Source: Ostrinia nubilalis
Lineage: Eukaryota; Arthropoda; Insecta; Lepidoptera; Crambidae
Direction of reading: 5' to 3'
Assembly: GCF_963855985.1 (NCBI RefSeq)
Contig: NC_087119.1
Span: forward strand, 8,038,001 to 8,102,000
DNA length: 64,000 nucleotides
The position numbers were made by a program, and so were the translations under genes. Positions 12,109-24,843 of the stretch are shown here, one piece after another. Within the stretch, counting starts at the first letter, position 1, and the number at the start of each line of letters is the position of its first letter. The notes under the pieces are model-generated. The model was given only the letters and a program-made list of their open reading frames with translations. It did no database searches and was not told where the DNA came from.

Positions 12109-12908
12109 GACTATAGTCTATCCAATATAGCTTGATTAGAATGACAGCTGCCATCAAAAGTAACAACATAACTTTGTAGTAGCGATCAATGAGAGCTAAA
12201 TATTGGCGGACGTGAAATAATTCACGTCTGACCTACAAACAATATTTTCAACGACAGTGCTTCCAATAAAAATGTTAATTTCGTGTAAATGCAGCGTTAA
12301 ATTACACCAATAAGTAGTAATTCGAAATCATAAAAATCAAGCTAGATTATTAACGACGTCTCTACAAGGTTATCTCGAGTTACAAAAATGTTAGTGATGG
12401 GACATATCGACAAATGTCATATTAAAATTAAAACTATTTTTTTTTTCCATATTTAAGTCAAGTTATACGTTTTTCTAAATGTTCACTATTAAAAACCAAA
12501 AAACATTTCATTCTTAAATAAGCAAACATCGGAAATCAATCACCGGTAATTTTTTGGGTATTCATGCTATGAATACCCAAAAAATTACCAGTGATTGATT
12601 GTTGCTCTAGAAGAGATGTCCACCGCCCTCTAGCGAGAGGAAAAAACCACTGAAGAACACTGATGATGATGACTACGATTAGGTTGTACACCCTTGACAT
12701 ACATTTTAAATTTTACCGTCTTTAAATATAAATTTTAATTGACATTTTTATGAATAAAGATATGAAGAAATATTGGGTGCATTTTTTTATAAATATTTTT
12801 CGAAAACTTATCGATACATCTATGTGAAACGTACGAAACATACCCAGCACTAGTCACATTCGTTTGAAAGCTGTCATTCTAATCAAGCTATATTGGATAG
12901 ACTATAGT
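12109..12908. mobile_element. TIR element with exact 41-bp ends
   Basis: 12109-12149 (starting actatagtctatccaata) is inverted at 12868-12908. The interior is AT-rich and non-coding, with a 67-bp hairpin at 12534-12600 that may be a later insertion. Confidence 0.65.
12534..12600. repeat. Near-perfect hairpin, 32-bp arms
   Basis: Arms 12534-12565 and 12569-12600 pair with one mismatch around a 3-base loop. It could be the end product of an insertion or deletion at a MITE. Confidence 0.85.
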
Positions 12909-14470
12909 GATAACGTTAATAATTATTCTTCTATATGTTACGGCTTCACCTGCACCGTGACGCGTTATTTGTCCTTATATCGTTATGCGAAATCGGAACT
13001 TGTAAGGCTTCAAAGTGCAGATAGAACTGTTAATAGCTGTAATACGCTTAAAAATTGTCTTTTGTATTTCTTACAAGGCACAAATAACTGTAATGCACTT
13101 GTGGTCGATTCAGAAGCTGCACAGTAAATATGAGTCTTGGTAAAGGAAGTAGAGTAGAGTCTAAATATTAAATTGCGAGAGAAATGCATAGTGTTCAACA
13201 AAGTCTTAATTTTTGCAGATTTTAAAAGGGTTAGAGGCAATTGACACTGAAACAAAAATACAGTTTCTTTATTTTCCTGTCCTCCTATTCGAATTCCAAG
13301 TCGGACAGTGCTGCGTGATCAAGTGTGAATAGAACAAATTGCGTCAAACCCTATACCAATTTAAGAAAACAGATAATATTTTAGCAGTTCGCTATGTAAC
13401 TATAAATACTTTCGTTTATGTAAAGTTTAGTCATCGAATTATTTACCAGAAACGCTCTGTGTACAAGATAACTGAAATAATAATAAAAACATTCAACAAA
13501 TCTTAAATTGCATACATTTAATCGCAGGCATTAAACGACTTGCATAAAAATATTAAACAAACGATGTGTTAATGTTATGCTTATGGTATTATTACTATAC
13601 TATTTCATGGACTGTTGTGTACTTTGGTTAAGTACGTTTAATATGATGTACAAGTACTGTACTTCAAGTAACACCCCTTCAGAAGAGGAATTCGTCTCGT
13701 CTCGAGTGAACTCTAAACTTTAGGACAAGAGAACTGAACGGAACCGTTCTTAAAATGGCACTTTTAACAGAACTTAAGTAACTAATGAAATTGTTAGTAT
13801 TAAAGGAAAATAATATTGTTTCCACATTGTGATACGGACGGTTCCTTTCAGTCTATAAACATAGTGTGTGCGCCTATTTTAATACTTTAGAAATTCTCAA
13901 TTCCATCCGAAAATTAATCGTAACCTGTACTGTATCAAGTCGTTTTTATTTTGAGTTGATACACTGATATTTGAATTTACAGTAATTTACGATTTCTTTT
14001 GGCAATTGCGCGTTTTGACGATTCTTCTAACGGTTCAAATGTCTGTGCGTGCACTAACTCAAAGTAAAGAGCTGGTTAGGAATACCAATTCAATTTGACG
14101 AGCTGTCATATTTGTCCCCATTTGTATTTATAAATGTCCATCTTACAACTACATTAACTGTGCTGTACCTAAAAATATTAATAAATTACTTTATTAATCA
14201 TTGGAAATTATCCATACCAGTGAAACCTGTGACGCCCCTCACTTGCCCAAACGACTTTGGGACCACTTTCCGTAGACCTCGTCGTCCCAATCAAAGTATT
14301 CGGGCGAAGGTGTTGCCGTAACATTGTTTTCAGTTCATACAAAATTGTTAGTCTACTATTATTTTTCACAACCTATCATATATTTTCAAAATGTCAATTC
14401 TCTTGCACACTTATTGCTAACGTCAACCAACGAAGACATGTTCAAGCTTGCCTGGAAAGTGCAAGCCACT
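12909..14470. other. Intergenic, nothing recognised
   Basis: AT-rich; short open frames only, none with splice context or family motifs. Confidence 0.4.
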
Positions 14471-14478
14471 CTTTCCGG

Positions 14479-16515
14479 CAGGGTTCGAGGATATATATCA
14501 AGGGATATATATCAAGATATATATCGGATATATATCCGATATATATCAAGCCGGTTTTGATGATATACACTCGCGAGCAAAACTATGGAATCACTTACAT
14601 GAAGTTGTTTCCACGCGATCTTGTGTACTAACGAATTTGTTAGTAACAAAAAAAGTGGCACCATTTTAAAGATTAAACTTTTACCTTTTAACTGATACCA
14701 AATTCATTTAAATCACACCAGTATTTAAAAAGATATCCCGGCTGATGTGAAGAAGTAAGGAAAAAGACATGTATCAACTGTTTGATACGTCGCGAGTTGC
14801 GGCCTACTTACCCCCTATAAAAACACGTGTTTTCGGATTTTTGCTTTCACACTTTGATCCATACACATCTCCGCTTTTTTTGACACTTTACCTGGGATTC
14901 CACACCTACAGAAGCAGCACAAATCGTTGCACTATTGCAAGAAGGGCTCAGCCAGCAGGCTGTCGCACGTCAGCTCCACGTAAGCCAATCCTGGGTTTCG
15001 AAAGTTTTAAGACGCTTTCGGGAGACTGGTGGCTTTATCCCGAGACCAAGTTCTGAACAGCGCCTGTGCATATCGCAGAGGGATGACCGTTTTTTCATGT
15101 CAACCACTCTATGAAATCATCATTTGAGTGGTATCGACGTCCAGCAAGAGCTCAGAAATGTTCGTAGAATAGCTGTTAGCGTGTGGACAGATCGTCTAAG
15201 ATATAAGCAATAGAATTTGACTCCAAAAAGGCCTGCCACAGGCTCGAAACTGACGGCAGGTCACCGACAAGCACGCTTTCAATTAACTCGCAACTTATTT
15301 TGATGGGTAGGCGAGTAATGGAGGAGAGTTTTATTCTCCGATGAATGCAGACTGTGTTTGCAGTGCAGCATTTGAAGAGGTCGGGTCTATAGGCAGCCTG
15401 GGGAGCGATTTGTGCAGTGCTGGTTCGCTGAAACAGTGGCTTATGGGGGTGGCTTGCTCGACTTCCCATCGAGATGTGTACGAGCAAATTGAAAGCGTGC
15501 TTATCGGTGACCTGCCGTCAGTTTCGAGCCTGTGGCAGGCCTTTTTGGAGTCAAATTCTATTGCTTATATCTTAGACGAACTGTCCACACGCTAACAGTT
15601 ATCCTACGAACATTTCTGAGCTCTTGCTGGACGTCGATACCAGTCAAATGACGATTTCATAGAGAGGTTGACATGAAAAAACGGTCATCCTTCTGCGATG
15701 TGCACTGGCGCTGTTCAGAACTTGGTCTCGGGATAAAGCCACTAGTCTCCCGAAAGCGTCTTAAAACTTTCGAAACCCAAGACTGTCTTATGTGGAGCTG
15801 ACATGCGACAGCCCGCTGGCTGAGCCCTGCTTGCAGTAGTGCAAGGATTTGTGCTGCTTCTGAAGGTGTAGAATCCCAGGTAAAGTGTCAAAAGAAGCTG
15901 AGATTTGTATGGATCAACGTGTGAAAGCAAAAATCCGAAAACACGTGCTTTTATAGGGGGTAAATGGGCCGCAGCTCGCGACGTATCAAACAGTTGATAC
16001 ATGTCTTTTTCCTTACTTCTTCACATTAGCCGCGATATCTTTTTAAATACTGGTGTGATTTAAATGAATTTGATATCAATTTAAAGGTAAAAGTTTAATC
16101 TTTAAAATGGTGCCACTTTTTTTGTTACTAACAAATTCATTAGTACACAAGATCGCGTGGAAACAACTTCATGTAAGTGATTCCATAGTTTTGCTCGCGA
16201 GTGTATATCAACTTTTAAAATTTGTTACTGTATTTGTACTTTTTGACATAAGATTTTTATTTTTTTAGTTGATTTTGCCGTATTTCAAAGATATTTTATG
16301 TTTTTGCTTTATTTGTCTGATGTTAAGTTTTAAAAACATTAAAAACATGTTTATGTAACACATATGCAATAGTATTCATGAATAATACAATAAAATAATA
16401 CTATGGCTTTCATACAAAATTGATATAAATATCAAAGTTGATATATATCGGATATATATCATAAATATCCGATGTTTTGATATTTATAATAAATATCGGA
16501 TATTTTCGAACCCTG
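14479..16515. mobile_element. hAT-type element with 8-bp target duplication, interrupted
   Basis: Ends cagggttcga and tcgaaccctg are inverted, with atatatccgata-type subterminal repeats at both ends. The 8 bp ctttccgg is duplicated at 14471-14478 and 16516-16523, the hallmark of hAT insertion. Without the nested Tc1-like fold-back only about 400 bp remain, non-coding, so it is a non-autonomous hAT MITE. Confidence 0.85.
14568..16203. mobile_element. Tc1-like element turned into a fold-back, nested in hAT
   Basis: Ends cactcgcgagcaaaactatg and inverse, with TA at 14566-67 and 16204-05. Arms 14568-15283 and 15487-16203 are inverted copies. Each carries a dead transposase N-terminal part, including a helix-turn-helix (QAVARQLHVSQSWVSKVLRR). 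The unique 200-bp centre carries the VLFSDECR and YRQPGERF motifs of Tc1 transposases (second catalytic Asp). Stops and frameshifts are present and the C-terminal Glu region is absent, so it cannot be autonomous. Confidence 0.85.
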
Positions 16516-16523
16516 CTTTCCGG

Positions 16524-18066
16524 TCCCGACTTGGTTATTCATCTAAACATAAGGCATTTTATGGTACATCTTGTAAGGGCTCTTTCTCTTCTAGTATTAC
16601 TTGCATTCAAACATTCTAGCGAAAATATGCCTTGTTACAATTTTATCCGGAAGAACTCAAATTGATTAAAAATATACTAGGCAACTTAATTAAATAAGTC
16701 TATACTTCCAAGTCTGGCCTGGAATTTACATATCCGATTACATTAAAATTTCAATTATAATTTACCACAATTTGTGTAATTAAAAATGAGAGTAAAGTAT
16801 GAAAGGTGATTGAAAATATTTCTAAGTGTGTAACAGAAAACTAAATTTTTTCTAGGTGTTTGCTCTAATTATATCACATAAGAGAATATGAAAAAAATCG
16901 ACATAATTATGTGTAATTTATTGTTGTTGCCCATGTTTTTAATCCTTACTTAGGTACCTACGAACCAAAACTACTTGGTGTTGTGCTATTTGTAAAATCT
17001 AATTTATTACTTGTTCATTCCTATTGACCGCATACCTATACTATATCAATGTAAATATGAGTATTTTTAATAATAAATAAATGTTTTGTTCATATAAAAT
17101 GTTTTGTTTTTATTTCTTCACTATTGCGCCAAAGAATATGAAATAGGTACATATCCTTAAAAGAAGCGATTTCATAATTGTTCTAGTCTGTACAGTTGGG
17201 CCTGATTTAATCTAGAGTTTTCTAGAATGCAGAGAAGTAGCTTAGGAATTGCGGCTTATTTCAAAATTCATCTCCTGAACTTTTTGTTCAAAAGTCGAAA
17301 AATTAAGATTATCGACAAAAGTTTAGACGTGGTTTTATTGTTATGGGGTGTGTGTAAATAACTAAATATTATATCGGAATCTCTTCGTGAAACTGGATTG
17401 CTGACTGCATGGTCAAGTAGCTAGAGGATGTGACCGGTGTCGCAGGTAACAAAGCCGATAGATGCCATATCTTTTTAGGGTTCCGCATTGTACCTATATT
17501 TAAATAAGTAGGTGTTGCAGGTATTTTTTTTAACATGACTTCTTTGACTGCGCCTAAAAACCGTGACATGTTTCGGTCTTAAAAATAGGCGTATAAAAAT
17601 ATAACTTTATTTGTATAGATATTTATTATTTATTCATATTTAGCTATTTGCGCAGGCTATCGAATTTACTTGGTGACTTAATGCTTGCACAAGACTGAAA
17701 ATACTGTAGAAACCACATGGTCGCAAATTAAGGTCCATTAAAAAACTTTTTCTGACGATTAACACTTTAATTGTAAAAATTATAGAAAATTCAGCTAGTA
17801 ACAAGAAAAACACTTAAAATTGAAGGTTTTTTTATGATTTCTATTAATTATACATTATTCGTAATTAATATTGGAGTATAATTTGAACTCGTTAAAGATA
17901 AAAGTCCTTGAAAACGAGCAATTGTTTCGGCAATGTGTTTGCAGGCAAGTTAGTGTAGTGGACTAGTTGCCGCATCTTTACTAAAGTTCAAAATAATTAA
18001 ATCGTTCGTACCAGGCTAAAACGGTTCATGAAATCTATGCATTGCAGCAATTTTAATCATGGCATA
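16524..18066. other. Intergenic, nothing recognised
   Basis: AT-rich, with scattered aataaa and no supported exon. Confidence 0.4.
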
Positions 18067-18334
18067 TACAGGGTGTTAGGTAAATGGGTATATGAGCCGA
18101 CACTAGCCCATGTTAATATGTGCATATAAATGGTATGGTGAAGTCAGAAAATTGATATCATCATTTTAATTATTTTAATTTTCATACAAATCTGATTTTA
18201 TAAATTTTATTTTGTATGAACATTTAAAAAAATTAAATTATGATACCAAATTTCTGACTTCACCATACCATTTATATGCATATGTTAACATGGGCTAGTG
18301 TCGGCTCATATACCCATTTACCTAACACCCTGTA
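18067..18334. mobile_element. MITE family A, copy 2
   Basis: Same ends and interior as 7038-7302 (TAcagggtgttaggtaaatg). Confidence 0.85.
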
Positions 18335-19390
18335 GAAGCAATAAACAGTATTACCAAATCAGTCGCTCGTTTTCACAGAGTTATTACCTGTTTAATTCAT
18401 ACAAACGGAAAATTAAAAAAGAGATCATGTTTTTTCAAAAGAAAAATACTTAAAATATAAATGTACATATCTTATTTCACTCTGTTTTGATATTAACTGG
18501 TGACTGGCTCTAGTTATGCAAATCGAAATCAAGTGACCATTGCTCAAAAGTACCTAATTACTAAACTATTCAAATTAAGGGCTCCGGTAATGCGAGGGTT
18601 CTCTACGATATAGGTAGGTACCTATCGTCTATTTGATTTAACTTTGATTGTATTATGATGTAACATGTCGAAAACTCTTGCAGTAAGTAGGTATGAGCTA
18701 CTTAACACTTTCACTGTCCTTTATATTACTATGATATCCACACATTAATTATACTTATTACTTATTTGCATAAGCTTGGGTAACTTTGATACATATTCGC
18801 AGAGCAGTATCCTCATGTGCGTGTTGAGGGTCCGTTTGTTAAAACTAGAAATGTGCTTAGGATTAAGTGAACATTCTAAAGCAAATGGGCTCTCACTCCA
18901 CACATACAGCGACACTACACTTAAATTGGTTACTGAAGTGTAGCCAAAATTGTGTAGCGAGTGATTTTCAGACCCAAAATTACCCAAACTGTAAAATTAC
19001 TAGAAAAAGCCAGTTTTAGCTAAGCATATTATACTGCACCACTACTTACATAAAAATATTTTTTGAAGTATCTCAATGATGTTTAATCGACGTTCTATAC
19101 ATTTATGCGTTTTTTAATTGCTCTTTACATAATAAAATTATGTGTTAAAGGTTATAGGATACCGTTATCTTCATAAACTGCAGTTATTTACTTATCTGTT
19201 TATTTAAAACCAATGAGTCACTTACAATATACCTACTTGATGTTAGGTACGTAAATACTATTATAAACAACAAAACATGAGTAAATGATAGTGTAACAGA
19301 ACAAAGCTGAAATAAACCGATATATTTAATTAAAAATGTACTAAAAATATCTCGCTTTTGATTAATATAATTTAAAATAATTATAATATC
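18335..19390. other. Intergenic, nothing recognised
   Basis: AT-rich; no supported gene or repeat. Confidence 0.4.
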
Positions 19391-19658
19391 TACAGGGTGT
19401 TAGGTAAATGGGTATATGAGCCGACACTAGCCCATGTTAACATGGGCATATAAATGGTATGGTGAAGTCAGAAAATTGATATCTTCATTTTAATTATTTT
19501 AATTTTCATACAAATCGGATTTTATAAAATTTATTTTGTATAAAAATTTAAAATATTAAAATGATGATATCGAATTTCTGACTTCACCATACCATTTATA
19601 TGCCCATGTTAACATGGGCTAGTGTCGGCTCATATACCCATTTACCTAACACCCTGTA
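19391..19658. mobile_element. MITE family A, copy 3
   Basis: Same ends and interior as copies 1 and 2, nearly identical along the full length. Confidence 0.85.
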
Positions 19659-20350
19659 TAGTCTATCTATACCAATCACAATACGGAATCAATGACATGA
19701 CTTTGGAGTTTTGGACCGATTTTTGGGCGTTTTTTATTACAGTAATTCTAACACTCAAATCAATACATAAACTTGTCGTTCTTACTTTAACTTGAGAATC
19801 TTAATTACCTACGTATTTCTGTATAATATATGGGTCTATATATCACTCAGTACGGTACTTTGCGTGTAATAATAAATAGTTTGTTCCAAAAATATAAGAG
19901 CGCTATAATTAATGCTACTTGTTTGCTGACGACCTTAATACATATCTTATTCTTTGCTTTTCATAAAATCTTATTTATACCATCATCGAATAATTGTTGC
20001 GAAAATTGGCTATAACCGACGATAGAAAAATGGAGTTGTATTATTGCGTTATCGCGTGGGACAGCGAAAGTGTTAAATAACTCAGTAATTACTTAGTACT
20101 AATATAACAACGCTGATTGAAGCGCTAAGGCACATTTTTTTCGTAGGCGTATGTTATTGTTTACTGTCAAGTTGTTCAGTGGTAAAGTGAAAAAACGGAT
20201 GAATATTATTATGCTATTAATTTATTTTTAACAATAACGTAGATCTATAACATTATGTAAGAAATAATTTACTACACCATAATAGAAATATGCAAGTCAA
20301 TGTACTATAATATAACTGTGTAATCTTGAATTAGCTACAAAAGTGGTAAG

Positions 20351-20685
20351 TACACTCGCGAGCAAAAATATGGAATCACCTATTTGTTTCGAGTGATCTA
20401 CAGGGTGTTAGGTAAATGGGTATATGAGCCGACACTAGCCCATGTTAAAATTCTGACTTCACCATACCATTTATATGCCCATGCTAACATGGGCTAGTGT
20501 CGGCTCATATACCCATTTACCTAACACCCTGTATAACTAATTGGCTAAGAAGATAAATAAAAATGCTACCATTTTAAAGGTAATATTATAAACTTTAAAT
20601 TGATACATATAGTAGTCATTTACTTCTTAAGAGATGGCTTGGAACAAAACACAAGGGGATGATTCCATACTTTTGTTCGTAAGTA
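20351..20685. mobile_element. Tc1-like MITE related to the 14.6-kb element
   Basis: The left end cactcgcgagcaaaaatatg matches the Tc1-like ends at 14568; the right end (gattccatacttttgttcg) is a diverged inverse. It shares the ctaccattttaaag interior. MITE family A copy 4 is nested inside it. Confidence 0.75.
20399..20533. mobile_element. MITE family A, copy 4, deleted
   Basis: Both ends are intact but about 130 bp of the interior is missing (the joint is at cccatgttaaaattctgac). It is nested in the Tc1-like MITE, so it is younger than that insertion. Confidence 0.85.
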
Positions 20686-20872
20686 GGTAATAGTTTAGCC
20701 GGGCTATCCTAAACCAGATATTATTTTCGTGGCATTGTATCGATGTTAGACGGCATATCGTAAAAAATCGATTAATAACTCAATAACATTATATCGTGTT
20801 GCTTTACGTATCGTTAAGGCCTGTTAAGGCAAATTGGACTACGATTTCAATTACGTACATCAGCTATTTAGG

Positions 20873-22269
20873 CCAGTAGAATTAAACACAAAAATGAATT
20901 AAATCGGAAATAATTCCTACTAAAGATTTTAGTACTTTAATGGCTTCATTAGTTGCCCTTAAAGACTCTCCTAGGTTTTCGACTTCGACGGAGTTGTGCT
21001 TAAGTGGTGGGGGCCCCCAAAAGGGGCGCTTTTTCGGTATTCCGGTTATACCGCGTAAAGGACTTACCCTATCGAAAAGTGGTCTTCCTGACGGTTGAAG
21101 GGCATTTAATCCTGCATTAAATAAGACCAAATTCATATGTTTTGAACTAACCGTTCTCGTGCAAATGTTCGGCAAAGTAGAAAATATGTGTATAATTAAT
21201 GACCCTCTCCACGTCCAATGGCTCGTTACACGCAGGCTTCCAAGTCTTGAAAAGGAGCGCCTCAACCAATGTAACCCTATCAAGGCTTACGAGCTGGATA
21301 CGCCTATCCTTGCACGTCCCAGCCGTTTCTTAACTGCGGTTGCTGCACTACTTCCTGGCACTCACCTGAACGACTCTGTGTTACCTACTGTGACTGCCCC
21401 TCTTCCTTGTATCCTCCTGCACGACTACGTTGCCTAGCCGTATGCCTGGCCTAAGGTTCGACGCCAAAAATCAACAACAACAAGTTCATATTAAAACGCT
21501 GAAGAGTTTTTTGTTTGTTTGTTTGAACGCGCTAATCTCAAGAATTACTAGTTTGATTGAAATAATTATTTTTGTGTTGAATAGCTCATAAATTGAGGAA
21601 GGCTATAGGATATATACAATTACTCTACGACTAATAGAGGCGAAGCAGTAAAGAAAAATGTTGCAAGCACGGAAAATAGTATTTAAACTATTTTCACGCG
21701 TACGAAGTTGATTTTGTGGCGTCGAACCTTGGACCAGGCATATGGCTAAGCAATGCAATCGTACAGGAGGGTACAAGGAAGAGGGGCAGCCACATTAGGT
21801 AACACAGAGTCGTTCAGGAGAGTGCCAGAAAGAGGTGCAGTTAAGGAACGGCTAAGACGAACAAGGATAAGCGAATCCAACTCGTGAGCCTTGACAGGGA
21901 TACGCTGGTTAAGCCGACCCTTTACAAGGCTTGGGAGTCTACTTGTGACGAGCTATTAGACGTGGAGAGGGTCATTAATTATACACATATTTTCTACTTT
22001 GCCGAACATTTGCACGAGAACGGTTTGTCCAAAAGATATGAATTTGGTCTTATTTAATGCAGGATTAAATGCCCTTCAACCGTCAGAAAGACCACTTTTC
22101 GATAGGGTAAGTCCTTTACGCGGTATAACCGGAAAATCTAAAAAGCCCCCACCACTTAAGCACAACTCCGTCGAAGTCGAAAACAGTCTTAATGGGCAAC
22201 CAATGAAGCCATTAAAGCAATAAAATCTTTTGTAGGAATTATTTCCGATTTAAAATCTAATTCTACTGG
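20873..22269. mobile_element. Fold-back element with about 550-600-bp arms
   Basis: Arms 20873-21475 and 21717-22269 are inverted. Reading inward-facing frames, both arms carry NLVLFNAGLNALQPS, then RPLFDRVSPLRGITG and PPPLKHNSVEVEN, with indels. The spacer (21476-21716) is a common lepidopteran repeat (gtttgtttgaacgcgctaat, gaggaaggctatagg). No transposase motif is known to me in these arms. Confidence 0.8.
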
Positions 22270-24510
22270 ACTAATTGTGTGATTTTGGTTCTTGTTCTTT
22301 ACTTCTTGGGGCAAACAGTTTAACAATGAATCCCACTATCGTGGACTCCAACCCTAATAACTTGGTATTATCGTACCTTTACCTAGGTTTATCCAATTAA
22401 AATAATATTTGTGATTTCTGACTTATTGCATTTTGGTTTTTATTGTTATTCCCAGAAGTATTTTGTTACCAGGCTAGTTTCTTAAGCGCATCTTTGCTTT
22501 TTCTCATAATAATTTTGAATACCTTCTTGCAAGAGACAGTTTTTTTTTTCTTCAACTTTAATCCACAAGTAATCTAATTCCTTGTTTTGTAGTAACGCGC
22601 TGATTCAATATTGTTAGCCAAATTACAGACAATTTAATACTAGTAACATGATGAACTACTTACTTAGGTATCAAGAATTAAATTGGTAGTTCCTCAGCTG
22701 TAATTGAACATTTAAAAACTCATCCATTCAATAGTATGTCGTAGTTTAAAGTACTAGGCTTCCATGAGGCAAAAGATATGTGTATTACTATTTTCAGCTA
22801 TAGGTAAGCCCCCCATTGAATCGAGTCATGAAAATAAACTGAAGGATATTTAAAAAAGTACGCTACTAGCGTATAAATAAAGTTCAATGTCGAGTTACGC
22901 TTAATAGTACCAGGCTATCAGAGTCAAGCCAAGAGGTATGTACCTACTACATTTTGCAGTTATATTAGTCTGGACAAGCCGGGAAAGTTCGCAAGTGTGA
23001 GGAGGTTAAATTCACACTCTCGCTCCCTCTCAGACACACGAGGGTCGGAACCTTGTCTGTGTGTGCACACAAACGGGGAAAACGTAAGTCATAGCAATGT
23101 GTGCAGCACCACATGGACAAAGACTGTGTAGATCAATACGAAAACTGTGTACACGAACGAACCCCCACCCCACAGTGATGTTACTTTTTTGCATTTTAAT
23201 TTGAGCCATATTTCAAGGACTGAAAGCCGAAATTCCGAACTTTAATGGTTTACGAGATATGTAAACATTCGTGAAACCATGGTAACAGATCTCGACCACC
23301 TCTGCAGTTTCATGTTTGCCTGGTGTGGCAGGGCTGAGGTTTCGGACAGTTTTATCGACATAACCACTACTTACCGCTACTAAGCACTGAGCAGAGACTA
23401 CGTCTATGCCGTTTGTACTGTTTATTAGGTTTTAAATAAGTAGTACCTAGCTCCTAAAACACGTCTTTGGGTAGGTAGCGATATTTTTTTAAGAAAACTT
23501 ATTGAAATCAATCAAGGACCTCTTATTTTTAATAAATAAATTTAAAAAAAAATATAATTTTTTTAAAATTTCTGTACAATATGAACTAGGGATTGTGGTA
23601 GGTAGGTACGTCATTTATTTTTAAAGGTCATAGGCACAGAAGCCGCTCAAACCGTCAGCTTGATCCAGCCAGGGGTTAAATTGTCTCAGCTCAGCTTAAT
23701 AACTTTGTTCTACAGCTTCACCTATGCCAATCCTATGTCTCCAAGTTACAAGAGATTCGGAGACTGGGAACTTTGGAGGCCAGGATGTGTATGATGGCGA
23801 TGCGCAACGTCCAGAGACGTTAGATTTATTGTCACCAATTCTCCCCGAAATCGACACCTGCGGGGCTACTCCGAAGAACGTTATCCGAAGCTTCGAATGA
23901 TGCCATCTTTCTCACGCAAAGCAAGATGCTAGCAAGAGTTTTATAGTATATTCGGGAAATAATTAGATATTGTTTAGCCATGATGATGGCTAAACAATAT
24001 CTGGCTGATGAGCCAGATAGTTTTCGACTGTCACCTTGCAAGACAAGCATTTTAAGGTTAGCTGCCAAAGCTACGATAACCCAAACTTCATGATGGTCTG
24101 GCAACATCCACTGTTGGGAGCATGCGATGACAAATTTTCAGATTTTATAAAATTACGAAGGTCTGGAGTTCACGGGCTCTTATTCGATAAGTGCCTTTAC
24201 TTTTTAAACATATTTTGTTCTTATACCCCAAAATTATAAACACATTTTTATCGCCCAAACTGTCAGAGCTTTACACTTTACAGTCCTTGAAATACATTCT
24301 TAAATCAATATATGATCTCTGGTTTGGTCGGTAGTTACGAATAATTTGTGTCTATCACGCCACTAAGGATCTCATATTTCACATTAGGTACATCTTGAAC
24401 TTAGATTCAGATTGGTGTTTAGGTTTGAATTCATGGATTTAGCTTAGGAGCCATTTTGCGTATGTACCTACAGACAACAGCACATCAAGCTTAACATTAC
24501 AGCTTCATAA
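22270..24510. other. Intergenic with one hairpin
   Basis: 23967-24001 is a hairpin with 17-bp arms around agatattgtttagccat. Otherwise no gene or repeat family is recognised. Confidence 0.45.
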
Positions 24511-24751
24511 TCTATACTAATATTATAAATGCGAAAGTAACTCTGTCTGTCGTTCGGTCTGTCTGTCTGTCTCGCTTTCACGCCTAAACCACTGAACCAA
24601 TTTTGATGAAATTTGGCATAGAGATAGTTTGAGTCCCGGGAAAGGACATAGGATAGTTTTTATCCCGGTTTTTGAGACAGGGACGCTCGCGATAGAGTTT
24701 TTCTGTGACAGACAAAATTCTACGCGGGCGAAGCCGCGGGCGGAAAGCTAG
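24511..24751 (+). mobile_element. Non-autonomous Helitron (Lep1-like)
   Basis: Starts tctatactaatattataaat and ends with the GC hairpin gcgggcgaagccgcgggc followed by ctagt. These are the typical ends of the abundant lepidopteran Helitron. It contains a tctg microsatellite and no coding sequence. Confidence 0.8.
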
Positions 24752-24843
24752 TTATTGTATAAGTAGCTAGGCAATAATATTATTATAAACAAAAATGTTT
24801 AGTCTAATGTGCTGTCAACATAACGAGTAAGTTTGGTTTAGAA

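Noticed and set aside
14257..14669. 124-codon frame on the + strand
   Set aside because: It runs across the hAT target site and the atatatcc repeats of the transposon, so it cannot be an old gene.
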